Below, one piece after another: positions 1 through 11,675 of a stretch of 64,000 nt of DNA. How positions within the stretch are numbered: position 1 is the first letter of the stretch; every line of letters starts with the position of its first letter. Position numbers and translations under genes: made by a program. The notes beneath the pieces were generated by a model. It did no database searches, had not been told where the DNA came from, and saw only the letters and a program-made list of their open reading frames with translations. The DNA is from Colletotrichum lupini. Taxonomy: Eukaryota > Ascomycota > Sordariomycetes > Glomerellales > Glomerellaceae. The stretch covers positions 1,922,001 to 1,986,000 of the forward strand of contig NC_064680.1 of assembly GCF_023278565.1 (NCBI RefSeq), given 5' to 3'.

Positions 1-412
1 TTTGGTCCCGGCAGCGGGTGTTCTGTCGAGAGGTCGATTTGTTCGCGGTGGTCTATCTTGCCTGCTGTGATTTCTGCTGAGAGCTGGGAGTAGCCGAGGA
101 AGGATTTGGCGTTCTTCATCTCAATCTTTAGTCTAATCAAGAATGTCAGCACACTTACAGCCCGATTCACAATCTGGAGCATCATTGTCTGAATCAAAGG
201 AGTTCACTGTACTTTTCCTCGGTGGGTATATCGAAGAAGCCCTTGCCTTCATTAATCACCCTCTTGAACAGCTCATCGGGAATACCGACGTTCTTGAGGT
301 ACAGGAACCCGACTTCCATGAGTGCATGGCGCAGATCAATAAGAAACTGCGGTTTCGTCTCGGGATCCCGCGCCAAGGCGAGGTCGAGGATCGGAATGGA
401 TGTGAAAGACAT
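1..412 (-). CDS. 2-oxoglutarate/Fe(II)-dependent dioxygenase (isopenicillin N synthase-like), 5' part only
   Basis: Partial gene running off the left edge. Exon 1 is 213-412 and exon 2 is 1-132, separated by an 80-nt intron that opens with GTACAG and closes with GATTAG; splicing restores PTEEKLKIEMKNAKSFLGY across the junction, whereas reading through meets a stop at once. The start at 412 gives an N-terminus beginning MSFTSIPILDLALA, followed by EVGFLYLKNVGIP and a helix ending in FFDIP, which is the DIOX_N region typical of this superfamily. The catalytic domain with the HxD...H iron triad and the RxS motif for 2-oxoglutarate lies outside the window, so activity and substrate cannot be judged. 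Enzymes of this family hydroxylate, desaturate or cyclise small molecules in the cytosol. Family assignment is firm; the specific reaction is unknown. Confidence 0.85.
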
Positions 413-1465
413 GGCTGTGTGTCTCACTGCTGCTGTCTCATACTCTACAGGAATTAAAAAACGGTCGAGAGATCAAAAGACAGACGGCAAGCCTAGGCTG
501 AACTAGGAAGAAGTTAGGGAAGGCAATTCAAATAGGTAGATTGTCTATTGAATCGATATCTGTGTAGAAGATATCAGTGGTATGATCCGGATAACATGAG
601 TGCGAAGTCGCAGCATTTGGCACGCCGCTGTTCAGGTAAGCCGTCGTTTGAGCAATTGGGCAACGGGATGGCGTAATGCGGGCGGCGGGGCACTTTGCCG
701 ATCGGCTTGCCCCGCAGTTCGGCGCGGCGGGGTCATCGAATAACCGGCGCATTTTCACATTCCATCTGACCGCCCAACCCTCACCAGCGCCAATAACGCG
801 AAAACGCGAAAGCGGTAAAACACCAGCCTCTACTGGCAGATACGGGGTCACGACACTGAAGGATACCATAAGTAGCTTACACTTCTTCATATTTGTATTC
901 ATTCGCGATACTAAGACCAAGTGACCCCCAATATCTACCAATCCAAAATCACCTAAACACTAAAAAAGAGTTCACCACCGGTGTGGCTACATCTCTTGGT
1001 GCTCATGCTGGGATTCGAACTCGGGTACTCGCTAAGCCTGTCGTCGAGTAAGGCTGGTTGGCGTTAGAAATTTTGATTGTTGACCATAAACCACTCCACC
1101 ACCCAGCCAGTTTGACCTGACCCGTCGACCTAGACGGGCGCCTGCTGGCTGGTGACAGGAATGGGATTGAGGGGGTCTATATACCCTTCTGGTGACATGT
1201 ATAGGAAGGTGCGATGAGCCAGGCGGTCCGGTCGTACGTGCCTGCCCTGCCTCACAGTCTATAAAGGTGTACAGACACAACGCATCCGTGACGAGGAGCA
1301 CGCAAGTAGTGCGCGAAGAGCCTTGAACTAAAGGGAGTTGCCTAGTACTCGGGCCAAGTCAATCGAACATTTCCACAAGAAACCCTTGAAGATCCAAATG
1401 CTTTTACTACATTCTTCTATTATCGGGTATAATGCACATATTTTGACAACTTTTGTTTAGCCGTT
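413..1465. other. Intergenic, 5' of the dioxygenase and 3' of UTP17
   Basis: No reading frame here resembles a gene. It holds the promoter of the leftward dioxygenase gene, a tRNA-like relic described separately, and the likely 3' untranslated end of UTP17 just right of 1400. Confidence 0.6.
1003..1112 (-). pseudogene. tRNA-like relic with A-box and B-box
   Basis: On the minus strand an A-box-like TGGTGGAGTGG is followed about 67 nt later by a B-box-like GAGTTCGAATCCC. The spacing would suit a tRNA with a long variable arm (Leu or Ser type). However, I cannot fold a clean acceptor stem, T stem or anticodon stem, so a working tRNA is unlikely. A decayed tRNA or a tRNA-derived SINE head are the two explanations. 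Confidence 0.3.
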
Positions 1466-4452
1466 TCATGATCCCAGAGGCTTCGTCGCCAATAAACCCG
1501 TAACCTTGTAGAACATGTCCTCAACCGAGGGCATGGCAAAAGCCGGCGCCGCATCAAACAACTCGGCAAGTTTCTGCCTGTTGATAACGGCCGGTTGGGC
1601 GTCGTCATCATCCAAATCCATCTCTTCTCCGTTCGCAGCCTCCGTCTCCTGCTCATTGTCGCTGGCCATCTCCTCGTCCTCGATGGCGTCGTCGAGAACC
1701 ACGTCTGCGGCAACCGGCTCACCATCCAGCTGCATGTCCTCCAACGGCCTTGAGAGCGCGACGGCTGCGGGGTCCGAGGCCTCGGCGACTGACCAGAGTT
1801 GCGCCGCGTCATCGACTGCGACGAAGCCTGATGAGCTTCCGGTGGAGACAAGACTGGTGATACGGTGGGGGATGCGCCTCACGCACAGCAGCGCAGGCTC
1901 TTCCGGCTTGAAGACCGCGAGCTGCGAAGCTTGGCCGCCAGGTACGACGACGGCGAACGTCCGTGATTTACGGTCAACAGCCAAGTGACTGAATTCCTTC
2001 ACTGCCGTGGCGTTGCGGCCGCTCGGCAGCTGGAGGCCGTACTGCAGCTCGTCGGCGACCACATCAAACACTCTCAGGTCATCCGAGAGGGTGATGATGT
2101 ACGGGGAGAGAACCTGAAGGCGGCGAATGTGACCCTTCCACATGTTTTCCAGTGTCGACCTAATCTCACCAGTCTTGGTATCGATCACATAGATGCCGCC
2201 GTCGTTTGAGTGGCCAAAGGCAACAAAAAGCGTCGAGCCGTCCTCGGAGAAGCACAGGCTGCCGCTACGCTCTCCCGTCGTCTCTCCAGTGGTGGTAAGC
2301 GCATCAGCTCCCACGTTGCCTCCGAGACCCACGGCCACCGTGCATGACCACGAGTGCAAGACCTCGCCAGCGTTGTCTTTGGATGCGATACCATCTTGCT
2401 GCCTTGTTTTTGATTGCCATATCCGCGCCGTGCCATCGTCTCCGAGGGTGGCGAATCTGTTCGTTGTGTGATCTGCTGCGAGCGCCAGGACCGTCTCTGG
2501 CCGACTTGTGACGTGCGGGCTGTTGATTCTGGAAGACAGGGCAAAGTGCTCTTCGCCAGCAGTCGCAGACCAGAATTTGAGATAGATCTCGCGCCTCTCT
2601 CTTACAAACTGCTCGCGCGCTTCTGGTGCCACCTTCTCCAAATCACGCTTAGGAGGTTGCCAGTCATCAACGGTCGCCAACCACCTGCCGTCTTGCGAGA
2701 ATGAGACATGGGTTATACGAGGCTCTGAGATGGGGTTACCCTTTGACGTGATATTAACATCTGTCGGCTGGGTTCTTGCCAGAGCTTGCTTTGAGATACT
2801 CCGGAACGATTCCATATCGAATGATTGCAACAAAGGTGCTGACTGGATCTCGCCGGCCAACATCGACTGCTGGCCAGTTCCTGTGCAGACATACAGTCTT
2901 GATGGCTCGGCAGGATTCAGTGCCGCAGGAACTGGATGCCGTACCTCGTCGGAAACAGACCAGACACGCTTAACGAGCAAGTCTTTTGGCGTCGAGGTAA
3001 ACCGGGCGGCAGACTGAATACCGGAGATGTACGTCGTTGGCTTCATCTCAGCCGTGGACAAGACGATGGCAGAGTTGTCATCCAAGTGGATTGCGTAAGA
3101 TGCTCCAGTGGGGGACACAACGATGTTCTCGATACTTCCCGACAAGTGAGGGAGGAAATCCTTCTTGCCGGTATCCATCTGCCAGAGCACGAGGACATTT
3201 TCCGAACCACCGGAAATCATGTATTGACCTACAGCGCATGTTAGTGTTTGCAGATGATAGTCATTGGCGACTGAAAGTCCTCACCATCCTTTGACCACTT
3301 CACGCTGTGGACAGCCCTCCTGTGCCAGTGGAACTTGCGGCTCGTGAGAGCCTCTCTCTTAGATTTTGGCCCGTTGAGGTTCTGCAGTTTTCTGAGGATG
3401 TCGTCGTAAAAGTAGATAGCACCTCGGGCACCACCCGCAATCAGGTCGAGGACGAGGGAGTTGTCCTTGCTGTGTGTAACCCGGATGTCGAGGGCGCAGA
3501 TAATATCGGTCGTATCGAACGTGAAGAACTCCCACTCGGACTCCGGCGTCAGTGTTCCAACGACGAGACCGTCCTTGGTAGCTCCGACAATGGTCTTACC
3601 ATTGGGACTAGAGCGCAGTAAGTGAATCGCCTGATCGACCTGCTTCGTAGCAAAAAGGACCTCGGCGGTGGGCTGCTTGAAATCGGGGCCCGAGTATGCG
3701 ACAACCTCGCCCTTGGCGTGCTTCTTCCCCTCCGAGACGTACAGGACCTCCGTTGTCTTCTTCTGTCCCTCGATTGATGCCACGGACAGGTCCAGCGCCG
3801 TTTGCGACTGGGTCCGGAACTCGTCATAGACACCGGTTCCCTTCTTCCAGTTCACCCGCCAGACCCTGCCGTCAGAACAGGCCACCCAGAGAAAATCGGG
3901 CTTGAGCTGCGACTGGCGCGTGGCCACGATCGTGGGTGCAGACGACTTCTCCGCGTATGTGTTTTGGACCACCGGGAGGGCGATTCTTCGGATCAGTAGT
4001 GACTCGGCCACTGAATAGATTTGCAAGGATGTGTTGTAAGTGACGATCAGGTACCTGGTTCCCCTCATGTTAGACACCAGAAGTCGACCAAGAAACGCCT
4101 GCTGAGTTGGCACCTACTTCTCGTTCTCGGCAAAGATGGGATCGATGTCAGCCATTCGGCCGCCCATTGGCAGGGAAACCTGCCATCCCGCCTCCTGAGA
4201 CTCCGTGTCGCCGAGCTTGACTAGCTCGGTCTCAATTTGGTCGTCGGTAAGGTTCTTCTGGAGCTGCGAAAGCACATTCAAGGCGCCGTCGCGGAGGTCG
4301 TCGGCGTCGGTGTTTCCGTTCTTTTGGCCATTTGCTTTGCCCGCCGTCTTTGTCTTTTGCCGAAGGCGCTTCGCCTGTCCGTCCCTCTCATTCTGCTCTC
4401 TCTTACGCTTCTTTTGGTCCTCCCGACTTCTCGGGGTCGAAGGGCCTGCCAT
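1466..4452 (-). CDS. utp17: U3 snoRNP protein Utp17/Nan1 (WDR75 homologue), WD40 repeats
   Basis: Three exons: 4118-4452, 3285-4054 and 1466-3228, joined by introns of 63 and 56 nt with GTAGGT...CCAG and GTGAGG...GTAG ends; the protein is 955 aa. The first ~100 residues are basic and low complexity (KKRKREQNERDG), then WD40-type blades run through the rest, for example SVKWSKDGQYMISGGSENV across the second junction and THVSFSQDGRWLATVDDW near the middle. The C-terminus carries a long acidic patch (DDAIEDEEMASDNEQE) and a short ordered tail. The family is part of the t-UTP/UtpA subcomplex of the nucleolar SSU processome, needed for rDNA transcription and early 35S/18S processing. The gene is head-to-head with RPB10. 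Assignment rests on the N-terminal layout, WD pattern and length; no alignment was run. Confidence 0.85.
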
Positions 4453-4984
4453 TGTGTAGGTATAAATTTGCGCGAAAGCCGAGAACGATTTTCAAGTACG
4501 GGCAATTGGAAGTCGCAAATATCTCGAGGCGAGGAGACAGGGAAGGAAAGCGGCGGCCTGGAGACTATTCTTCGTTCGGTAGTCTCTGGCTTTCAATCCT
4601 GCTCTGTTTCGCACACACGACCCTTCTTTCGTTCCTACTAAGAAAAAAAAAAGTTCGAGAGTTCCCAAAGAAATTTTGGTCCCGCCCAGTCGCCCGGCCA
4701 TGCAATTGGTGGAGCTCCCCCACAATCAACACCGATAAGATAAGCAGCGGAGGAAATCACGGACCGACAAATTTTCTGTTCTCCCGCCTGGTCGCGCGCC
4801 TTCCACTGCGACAGGAAAGCCCCGGAAGTTTTCTTTGACGACGGCGACGACGATTTCGGAAGGCAACAGTCCCAGGACCTCAAACCACGCAACACCTCGA
4901 GAAGCGACGTACCGGAACCGTTACGGTCTCTCAGTGAACAAACGTCAAACTGCCACAGCTCCATTTCCGACTTTCTCAGGCACA
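4453..4984. promoter_or_regulatory. Shared divergent promoter of utp17 and rpb10
   Basis: The 532 bp between the two start codons must hold both core promoters. Visible elements include an A-run near 4643, two AAATTTT cores (near 4673 and 4769) that resemble the RRPE-type element of ribosome-biogenesis promoters, and a GATAAGATAAG pair near 4734. The element names follow yeast usage and their function here is inferred only. Confidence 0.45.
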
Positions 4985-5399
4985 ATGATTATCCCCGTTC
5001 GCTGCTTCTCTTGCGGCAAGGTTCGTCGGCACAGATGATTGCATGCGATGGACGCCTGGTATCTAACTTCTGTTGTCAGGTCACCGGAGACCTGTGGGAG
5101 CGCTACCTCAAGCTCATCGACGACGGCATTACGGATGGGTGAGTCACCACGATCGCGATGCTGGATTGCGACACACGATAATTAACATTCACGTCAACAG
5201 TGACGCGATGGACCAGCTTGGCCTGAAGCGTTACTGCTGCCGCCGCATGGTCATGACCCACGTCGACCTTATTGAGAAGCTTCTCAAGTATGTATACCCT
5301 CGAGCAGCATGCGCCGAATCGTTTTTTCGAAAGCTTACAAACCCCTACAGGTACACACCGGACGGTCGCAACGAGAAGAAGATGTCCTTGAACCCGTAA
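4985..5399 (+). CDS. rpb10: RNA polymerases I, II and III subunit RPABC5 (Rpb10)
   Basis: Four small exons, 4985-5020, 5080-5138, 5201-5287 and 5351-5399, encode a 76-aa protein. Introns of 59, 62 and 63 nt have GTTCGT, GTGAGT and GTATGT donors and CAG acceptors. The zinc site is complete: the N-terminal [12 protein letters not shown] gives the first CxxC pair, and KRYCCRRM gives the adjacent Cys-Cys pair; the conserved tail DLIEKLLKY follows. Rpb10 is an assembly subunit shared by all three nuclear RNA polymerases, binding the Rpb2/Rpb3-type subunits. Length is slightly above the ~67-70 aa usual for the family because of a short C-terminal extension ([14 protein letters not shown]). Head-to-head with utp17, so two genes of rRNA synthesis share one promoter region. 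Confidence 0.95.
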
Positions 5400-8300
5400 A
5401 GTGCTCGGGATGGATTTCACGAATTGGAGTTTTTGGAAAACATTGGCATTGCAAGGCGTTAGGGATTCTCGAGGAAGGCAGAGCACGCTGCGCGAATAGG
5501 AGAAAAGCTGTGCTCGAGCCGTGACGGAGCGTCAGCGAACATGTCCTTCAGTACAGATGGAAAGCTCCCGTCTCCGACTCCTACAGGCAGCGAGAACCAG
5601 CCACCTCAAAGCAAGCTCAGCAAGTGGTGGCAAGAGGCATGTCGATTGGCATCGAGACAATCACAGGCCCGGGTGCAACCCCGCCACATGGAAATTGACC
5701 GTGGCTGCAATTGTACGCAGGAATGCTATCTCGGAAGGTCTCAATTCTCTCAGATGACTCTACTAGTCTTCACGTCGCTCGTCATGTAATCAGACAGCAT
5801 GTTGGGTCCTAGTCAATGGGCTCAACACCTGGTCGGTAGTACCAATTTGTTTGTTGGACGACCATCTGGTTTCCCACAGTGACAGCTCTTCGAGAGATCC
5901 CTCCAACAAAGAACGCAGCTATATCAGGCGACCTATGAAACAGGCATTCACATGTGTGTAGTAGTGCCACACCCCAACAATGTTTCAATGCTCTAGCAGA
6001 ATGACTAGTTCTCTCCGAGTCTGAAAGCAGCGCATCACTTTGATCTAGCGGTCAAGGCAGAGGTAGCAGCCAGTAGGCAAAAGTAGCTTTCATGTCAGTC
6101 CGCCTAGCGTGCTAATCGCTGACCACATGCGCCTTGCTGCAACGGCATATGGTGGGTGGTGAGACGGGGCTATATGGACGAAGAATATCAGTTCTAGCAC
6201 AGCATGTACCGGCCAAAGAGCCTCCAGCATCTTTCCGGTCAGTGACGTTGTACAGCAGGCTGACCTTGGGGGCCAGAATTATACGCAAGGCGGAGTTCAC
6301 CGATTGAACCTCCGCGATTGTCCTGGGCTCTGCAGAGAAACAGGCAGTCCGGGTACACGACCCGGGAGAGCCCAAGCCAATCTGCCGATTTCTGCCTGGT
6401 GCTTGTTTCGATTGTTGAATCCTGGTAGATGATGACCCATTCTTCCTCGTTTTTTTCCTTTTCGCGTGATGCCCCAAGCACCAACGGGGACATGGGTCTA
6501 GCAAGACAGCGGGTGCAAAGTGCTGTGCTGGCCGTGTAGCAGTGGCTAACATGAAGACCCGAGGGTCTGGGAATGGCGCAGCGGTGGTTTTTGCCGCGAG
6601 ATGCACCAACCAGATTTCCTGAATGGGGCCGTATCCGCCGAAGCTTTCATTTCGCGGATGGTGGTGATTTGTCACAGGACACAGGGTAGCTCCAACAAGC
6701 CTTGGTTTGCTGCACAGCGTTCAGAGTCTGGAGATACGTCCGCCTGGCCGAACTAGACTGACGCATATGCGGAACCGGAAGACCGCTCACAGATAAGCAA
6801 AACTTAGTGACAAAGACCCACAGCTCCATGGCATCGAGTTGTATTCGCGTGAGTACAAAATTACTTTGGAATCCTGAGCTCGAGGGACTGGCGCAACCGC
6901 GAAAGGATTCGACTTTAGCGCGCAACTGCTACCGCGACTGGCTCTCCGGTGTCCAAAATACACCATAACTCCAGCTTCCTACATGTCGTACAGAGCAAAA
7001 CCATACCGGATGGGGAGTCCTGAGCCGTGGAGAGCCCGCAGAGCTGCTTGTTGGCGCCTACGCGCGTTGAACTGCATGCGTGATGCGGTCGTGGCGTCAG
7101 GGATACCACGAAGCAAGCAGAGACCCCGGCTAGTCGCAGGCCAGCGTTCGGGAGGTGAGGGCTCACGGAGAATGGAGAGGGACAAGATCTCATACCATCC
7201 TTGGCTAGTAGTTGGTTCCCTTTCGTTCTTGATATCTGGAAAATGAGTTTGCCGCAGGCGTCGGCGATATTGACATCGTATCTGATCCTTCGAAGCGTGG
7301 AGGGGTGGTGGGCGAATAGTCCGGCCCCTCCATCGACGATCAGCAAACTGGTGCCCGGCCACGGATTCCTGGGTCCTGGAGGCTGGAGCTGCACACCCCA
7401 CCGGGTCGCTGGGGTCGAGGTGGTTTGCTTTTACCAAAAGTCGTGCTAGCGCTGTGATCAGTCGAAGGCACCTACATGATAGCCAGGGCTATCACTGTAC
7501 CAAAACGATGGCTGGGATGCAATTCTTCAAGAAAATGACGGCCTCAATGGACGATGAAAAGTTCGTGTTGAGGACCAGCAATGTTACGCCTTCCAGGTTC
7601 TGGGCAGTTTGCGAAGCCTACCAAGCGTACTTACAACGTCGATGAATTTACGAAGCGAGCTGTTGTCAGGTGATGAGTCTGTCTGCGAGACATCAACGGG
7701 TCGCCGGGGACCCTGACAGGGGCGGGGTTTCCTTGAGCAACATAATTGTTGGGATGCTTGGCCGGATCTTGTTACCCGTTTCTATGTAGCGATTGCCCAG
7801 AATAACTGACTTGGGTTTGACTTTTGAGATGTGTGTAGCCTACTCTGTACGCCAGTCTCAAGGAAAAAGTTCTCCAAGGCAAGTCCGAATATGATTTGTT
7901 GTAAGCGTACCATTATTCTATGTATGCTGCTTCAAACAGGAACGACCATCGAGTTGCAAGAACTGAGTCACAAGTTTGGATGTCAGGCATCTCCTACTCT
8001 GTCTCCCACAAGGAAACCGACCAAATACTCATTGCAACCATTGGATAGGCTGCTGTACAGCTGCCTGGGCAGGTGACAGAGTCTGGCTAGCAAGATTTTC
8101 GAAGAAAGACTCGAACCAACAGCCAACGCAAAACCAACGGTGAAGGAGGGATATGTACCCGCCAGTAGGATTTGAAGCCGCAACGGGCCCGGGCTTCCAT
8201 CCAATCCCTACCACGGACGGTTTAAACAAACGGTAGGCTTGGGTGTGGCCTGTCACACCTGGTAGCGTGTGAATGAAGGTCGATCAGGGCCCACTCTGTG

Positions 8301-11300
8301 TCGAACGGTGCACCTCACTGCAGCATGGTGCCGCTACAAATTTCTCTCCCCCCTCCCCCCTTCAATATCCGTAAGGTACTGAGGAAACGCCGTTCCAGAT
8401 TATCGGAATCCGTGTTGCCATGAATAGAAAAGAGAAGCGGGGATTTGAGTACAGAGTACGAATTGCATCAATGTCGAAACGTGGACGTCTGATGCGTGGC
8501 AGACACGTTGGGCTCGCGAAGAACTTGTTCTTATACCCTCCTACAACGATTAGCACTCTGTTGGTAGTACACACGATAGTGAAGTAAAGACTGGTGTATG
8601 AATAAGAGTACATCACCAACCACCTCTCTCTCGGGGTCTTACCTGATGAATGGTTAAAACCTGGCCCAATGTCTACTGACCGGATCAGGCCGATTGTCGC
8701 GGAGCAAACAGCCCCAGTCACACGGCTCAAGTCGGTTCTGACCATATGGCAGAGGTGTGGCTTTGTTTATTTGGGCGGCCGAGCGACTCCCACCACGCTT
8801 TTCCAAATTCTCGTCAAAAGTCGAAGGTACAGGTCGAGGAGGTGTTCGATTTCGTTGCTGGAGCCGGCAAATGAGTTTGTGGCCCACCGCAGCCTGCGCT
8901 GTTGAAAGTTGAAGTGAAGAGGTTTTAGGCGTCTGGTCCCAAATCCCAACGGAGCTCCCCCGCCTCGCACACACACACACACATTCCCACCAGGGCGGCA
9001 AACAGGGACCGAGACTGGTAACGAAGACGTCCACGACAACGGACGGGCAGAGCCGTTCACAATGGTGCACGCGCATGTCACGGCCCCCAAATGCACAGTA
9101 CATAAGCAACTCCAGGTAGCGTGACTGTGTTTCCCGCGTCTTCAATGACACGGCATCGTCAGATTGGCCCGCGAATCTCTCTGATGGGGGACAAGAGGGC
9201 GTTAGAGGAGGTTGCGAGAGATATCCGCCCATCCATCCCCGATATGCGAGCAGGCACACTGCACGCAATCAGAAGAGGGACAAAAGTCCCAATTCAGACA
9301 TGCAGGCCGCGGTTGATACCGTTGGGCCCAACATACCGGCTCGGTCTAAACAACTTGTCGCCGCCAGCCTCAGGTTCGGTCAATCACGGAGGAAAGGGTC
9401 TTCTCTGTCTTGGACTCCAGATGATTCTGATACGATGGGCAGAAATTGGAATTGACGGGGAGGAATTCTCGTGAAAGTTGTCCCACGTCAGAGTCGAATT
9501 GAGGTATAAGAAAGCAAATCTTCGGTGAGGTACCTTGGCAGACAATACCTCAATGCCACCACATTCACTTCCATTTCGCCAGGTTAATTGGCAGTCTCGC
9601 TGCTCCGTACTACCTACCCATGATCAAATACGTTCCTTCCATATATTCCTTCGTACCTACCTTACCTTACCTACTATACACCTGACGTTTAATTCCGCAA
9701 ACAGCCATTGCCTGCCTCCAGGCCTGGAAGGGACGGCGGGGCGGTTGAGAACCAGCTGAGGAAGTTTCTCTCTTCCCTGCTATTTCCTTTGGAGCAGTGG
9801 TGGCTCTGGATCTTTCCTTCCCTCTTGGCCGGGCGCCCCTTGCCTTTCCATCACCCCTCCAAAGTGTAAGGCAAGCCCCTCCGTCCTAAGTGGGGCCGTA
9901 AAGTGCAGGGGTCGGTTGTGGTTCACGGGCACGACTGGACGGAAGCGAGACCCACCTTTTGCTAAGCGCCGACGCCTGTCTGCTTCATGCAGCCCACAGC
10001 TCGATGTCGCTCTTCTCATCCACCGACACCACCTTGTGCCCAACTCTGACTGGTTGAACCCGCCAGGAGGTGCGCTGCTATGCCCATGGGAGAAGACGCG
10101 CAGCTGCATCTCTGACTGGTTCATCCATCGCCTTCTATGTACTCCGTACATGCTGCCCGGTGCCTGCCTTAACTAAGGTTGGCTCAAGTTCGTGGAGAAT
10201 GGTGTACCCTAGTATTCCTGGGAACGAAGAAGGCGCAAAAGATGGTGGTGGTACCGCGGTGGTTGTCTCCGACTGAGGTGCGGCCGACCCAGCTCGCGGA
10301 TTGGATCCCACCCCGCGGACCTCTCTTCTTTCTGGCCACCTCGGCCCTCTCTACTTCAACGATTTGACTTCTTAGCCTTCTTTCCCTTCGTCCTGTCGGA
10401 TCACTCTCCTCTGCTCAACTGCCAGCGAACGCTACGACGATCCATTTCTGGTCTCCCCCTTCTGATTCATTCCCATGTGAGGTGCCTGTCCATAGGGCGG
10501 ATCGGAACTAGGTCAACCATTCAGACAACACACAAATTTCTGACATTTCTGACTTGACTCTCCTCCACAACTCAAATCCAGCTTGTCTTGCTCCTTGAGA
10601 AGCACCGTGAACACCCATTCTTATTACTGCTGGTGGTCATCTTTCCCTGCAAATCATAACAATTTCTCGCCGTTCCGTTGGAGAGCTGGCTTCTTTCTTT
10701 ACCCGTACCACCGAACCGCCCGCCTCCGTGCCACCTGCCGGGTGTCTGTACGGTGGACGTTGGACATCCACATCAACCGCGCCGTCTCGAATCAGCTGTC
10801 GCCTGCTCTTCTTCTGTCTGTCTATCTGCTTTTTCCATTCTGTCAACTTTCGCTTTTCTTGCCCAGCTGCCCGAGACCGCATAGACGACGGAGCCGTCAG
10901 TGGAGCCGTGCTAGTCACCCGTTTGGTCGAATCTTAGCCGCAGCTCTCTCTCAACCGCCCTTCCCAAGAGACGGGCATACTGCAGCATACCTACCTAAGC
11001 TTGGGTCGCAGAGACAGACGTACAGCTCTCAGCCTGATCTGGCCCTCTGAAATTCCCCAATTCTCTCCCAGCAAGGCTGTGGTCGCGTTGCCCCCAGGTC
11101 GAGCCAACTTGCCTTCCCCATATATTGTCCCTTCAATCGTCAGGATCGCTATTTGGGTACTACCCCTGCTGTCACAGTAGACCCGCCGCGACGCAGCGAA
11201 ACCAAACCTGGCCCTGTCGATATTTCGCGTGAGCGAGGCACAGACACGGTCAGCTAGGGTCGGCCTGGAGCCACCCCGGTCTCCGTACCGTTACTCTTCC

Positions 11301-11675
11301 CAGCACTGAGGTAGCAGTAGGCACAGCTCCTCTTAAACTGCCCTCCCCACCCTCTCGCTCTCGAGCTTCTTCACTCTCGAGCCTCTATCGCTAGTCTGGA
11401 AGCTTGATGATCTCCGGGCCGTCGTCTACGAGACCTTCCAGCACAGCTTTATTCCTTCGCCTCGACGGCCTCTAGGATCACGACCAACACCATTTAACCA
11501 GTGCGGCCTAGGAGTAGACCCAACCGACCAGAAAGCAAACTGCGTGGGGCTCCCGAGGCATTCTCGACTTTGAAAGCCGCCGAATACCAGTCTGCTGGAC
11601 AGCCCGGCCGACTTCCATCACTACCTGCGTCGGTGCCGGAAGGTTATCGCATACGAACGAGTCGAGAGACTGACG
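5400..11675. other. 6.3-kb intergenic region and long leader
   Basis: I see no gene I can support. Open frames of 120-190 codons exist on both strands near 6100-7450 and 8650-9270 but overlap each other, lack splice-compatible continuity and match nothing I recognise. From about 10380 rightwards the sequence becomes rich in C and T on the plus strand, as expected for the promoter and long 5' leader of the gene starting at 11676. A short CA microsatellite lies near 8969-8983. Confidence 0.5.

Noticed and set aside
6112..7437. Overlapping minus-strand frames of 150-190 codons
   Set aside because: They overlap each other in different frames, lack recognisable domains and splice continuity, and have the composition of non-coding DNA.
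8060..8260. Two B-box-like stretches (near 8110 and 8170) suggesting tRNA genes
   Set aside because: No A-box at the right spacing and no cloverleaf could be folded by eye.
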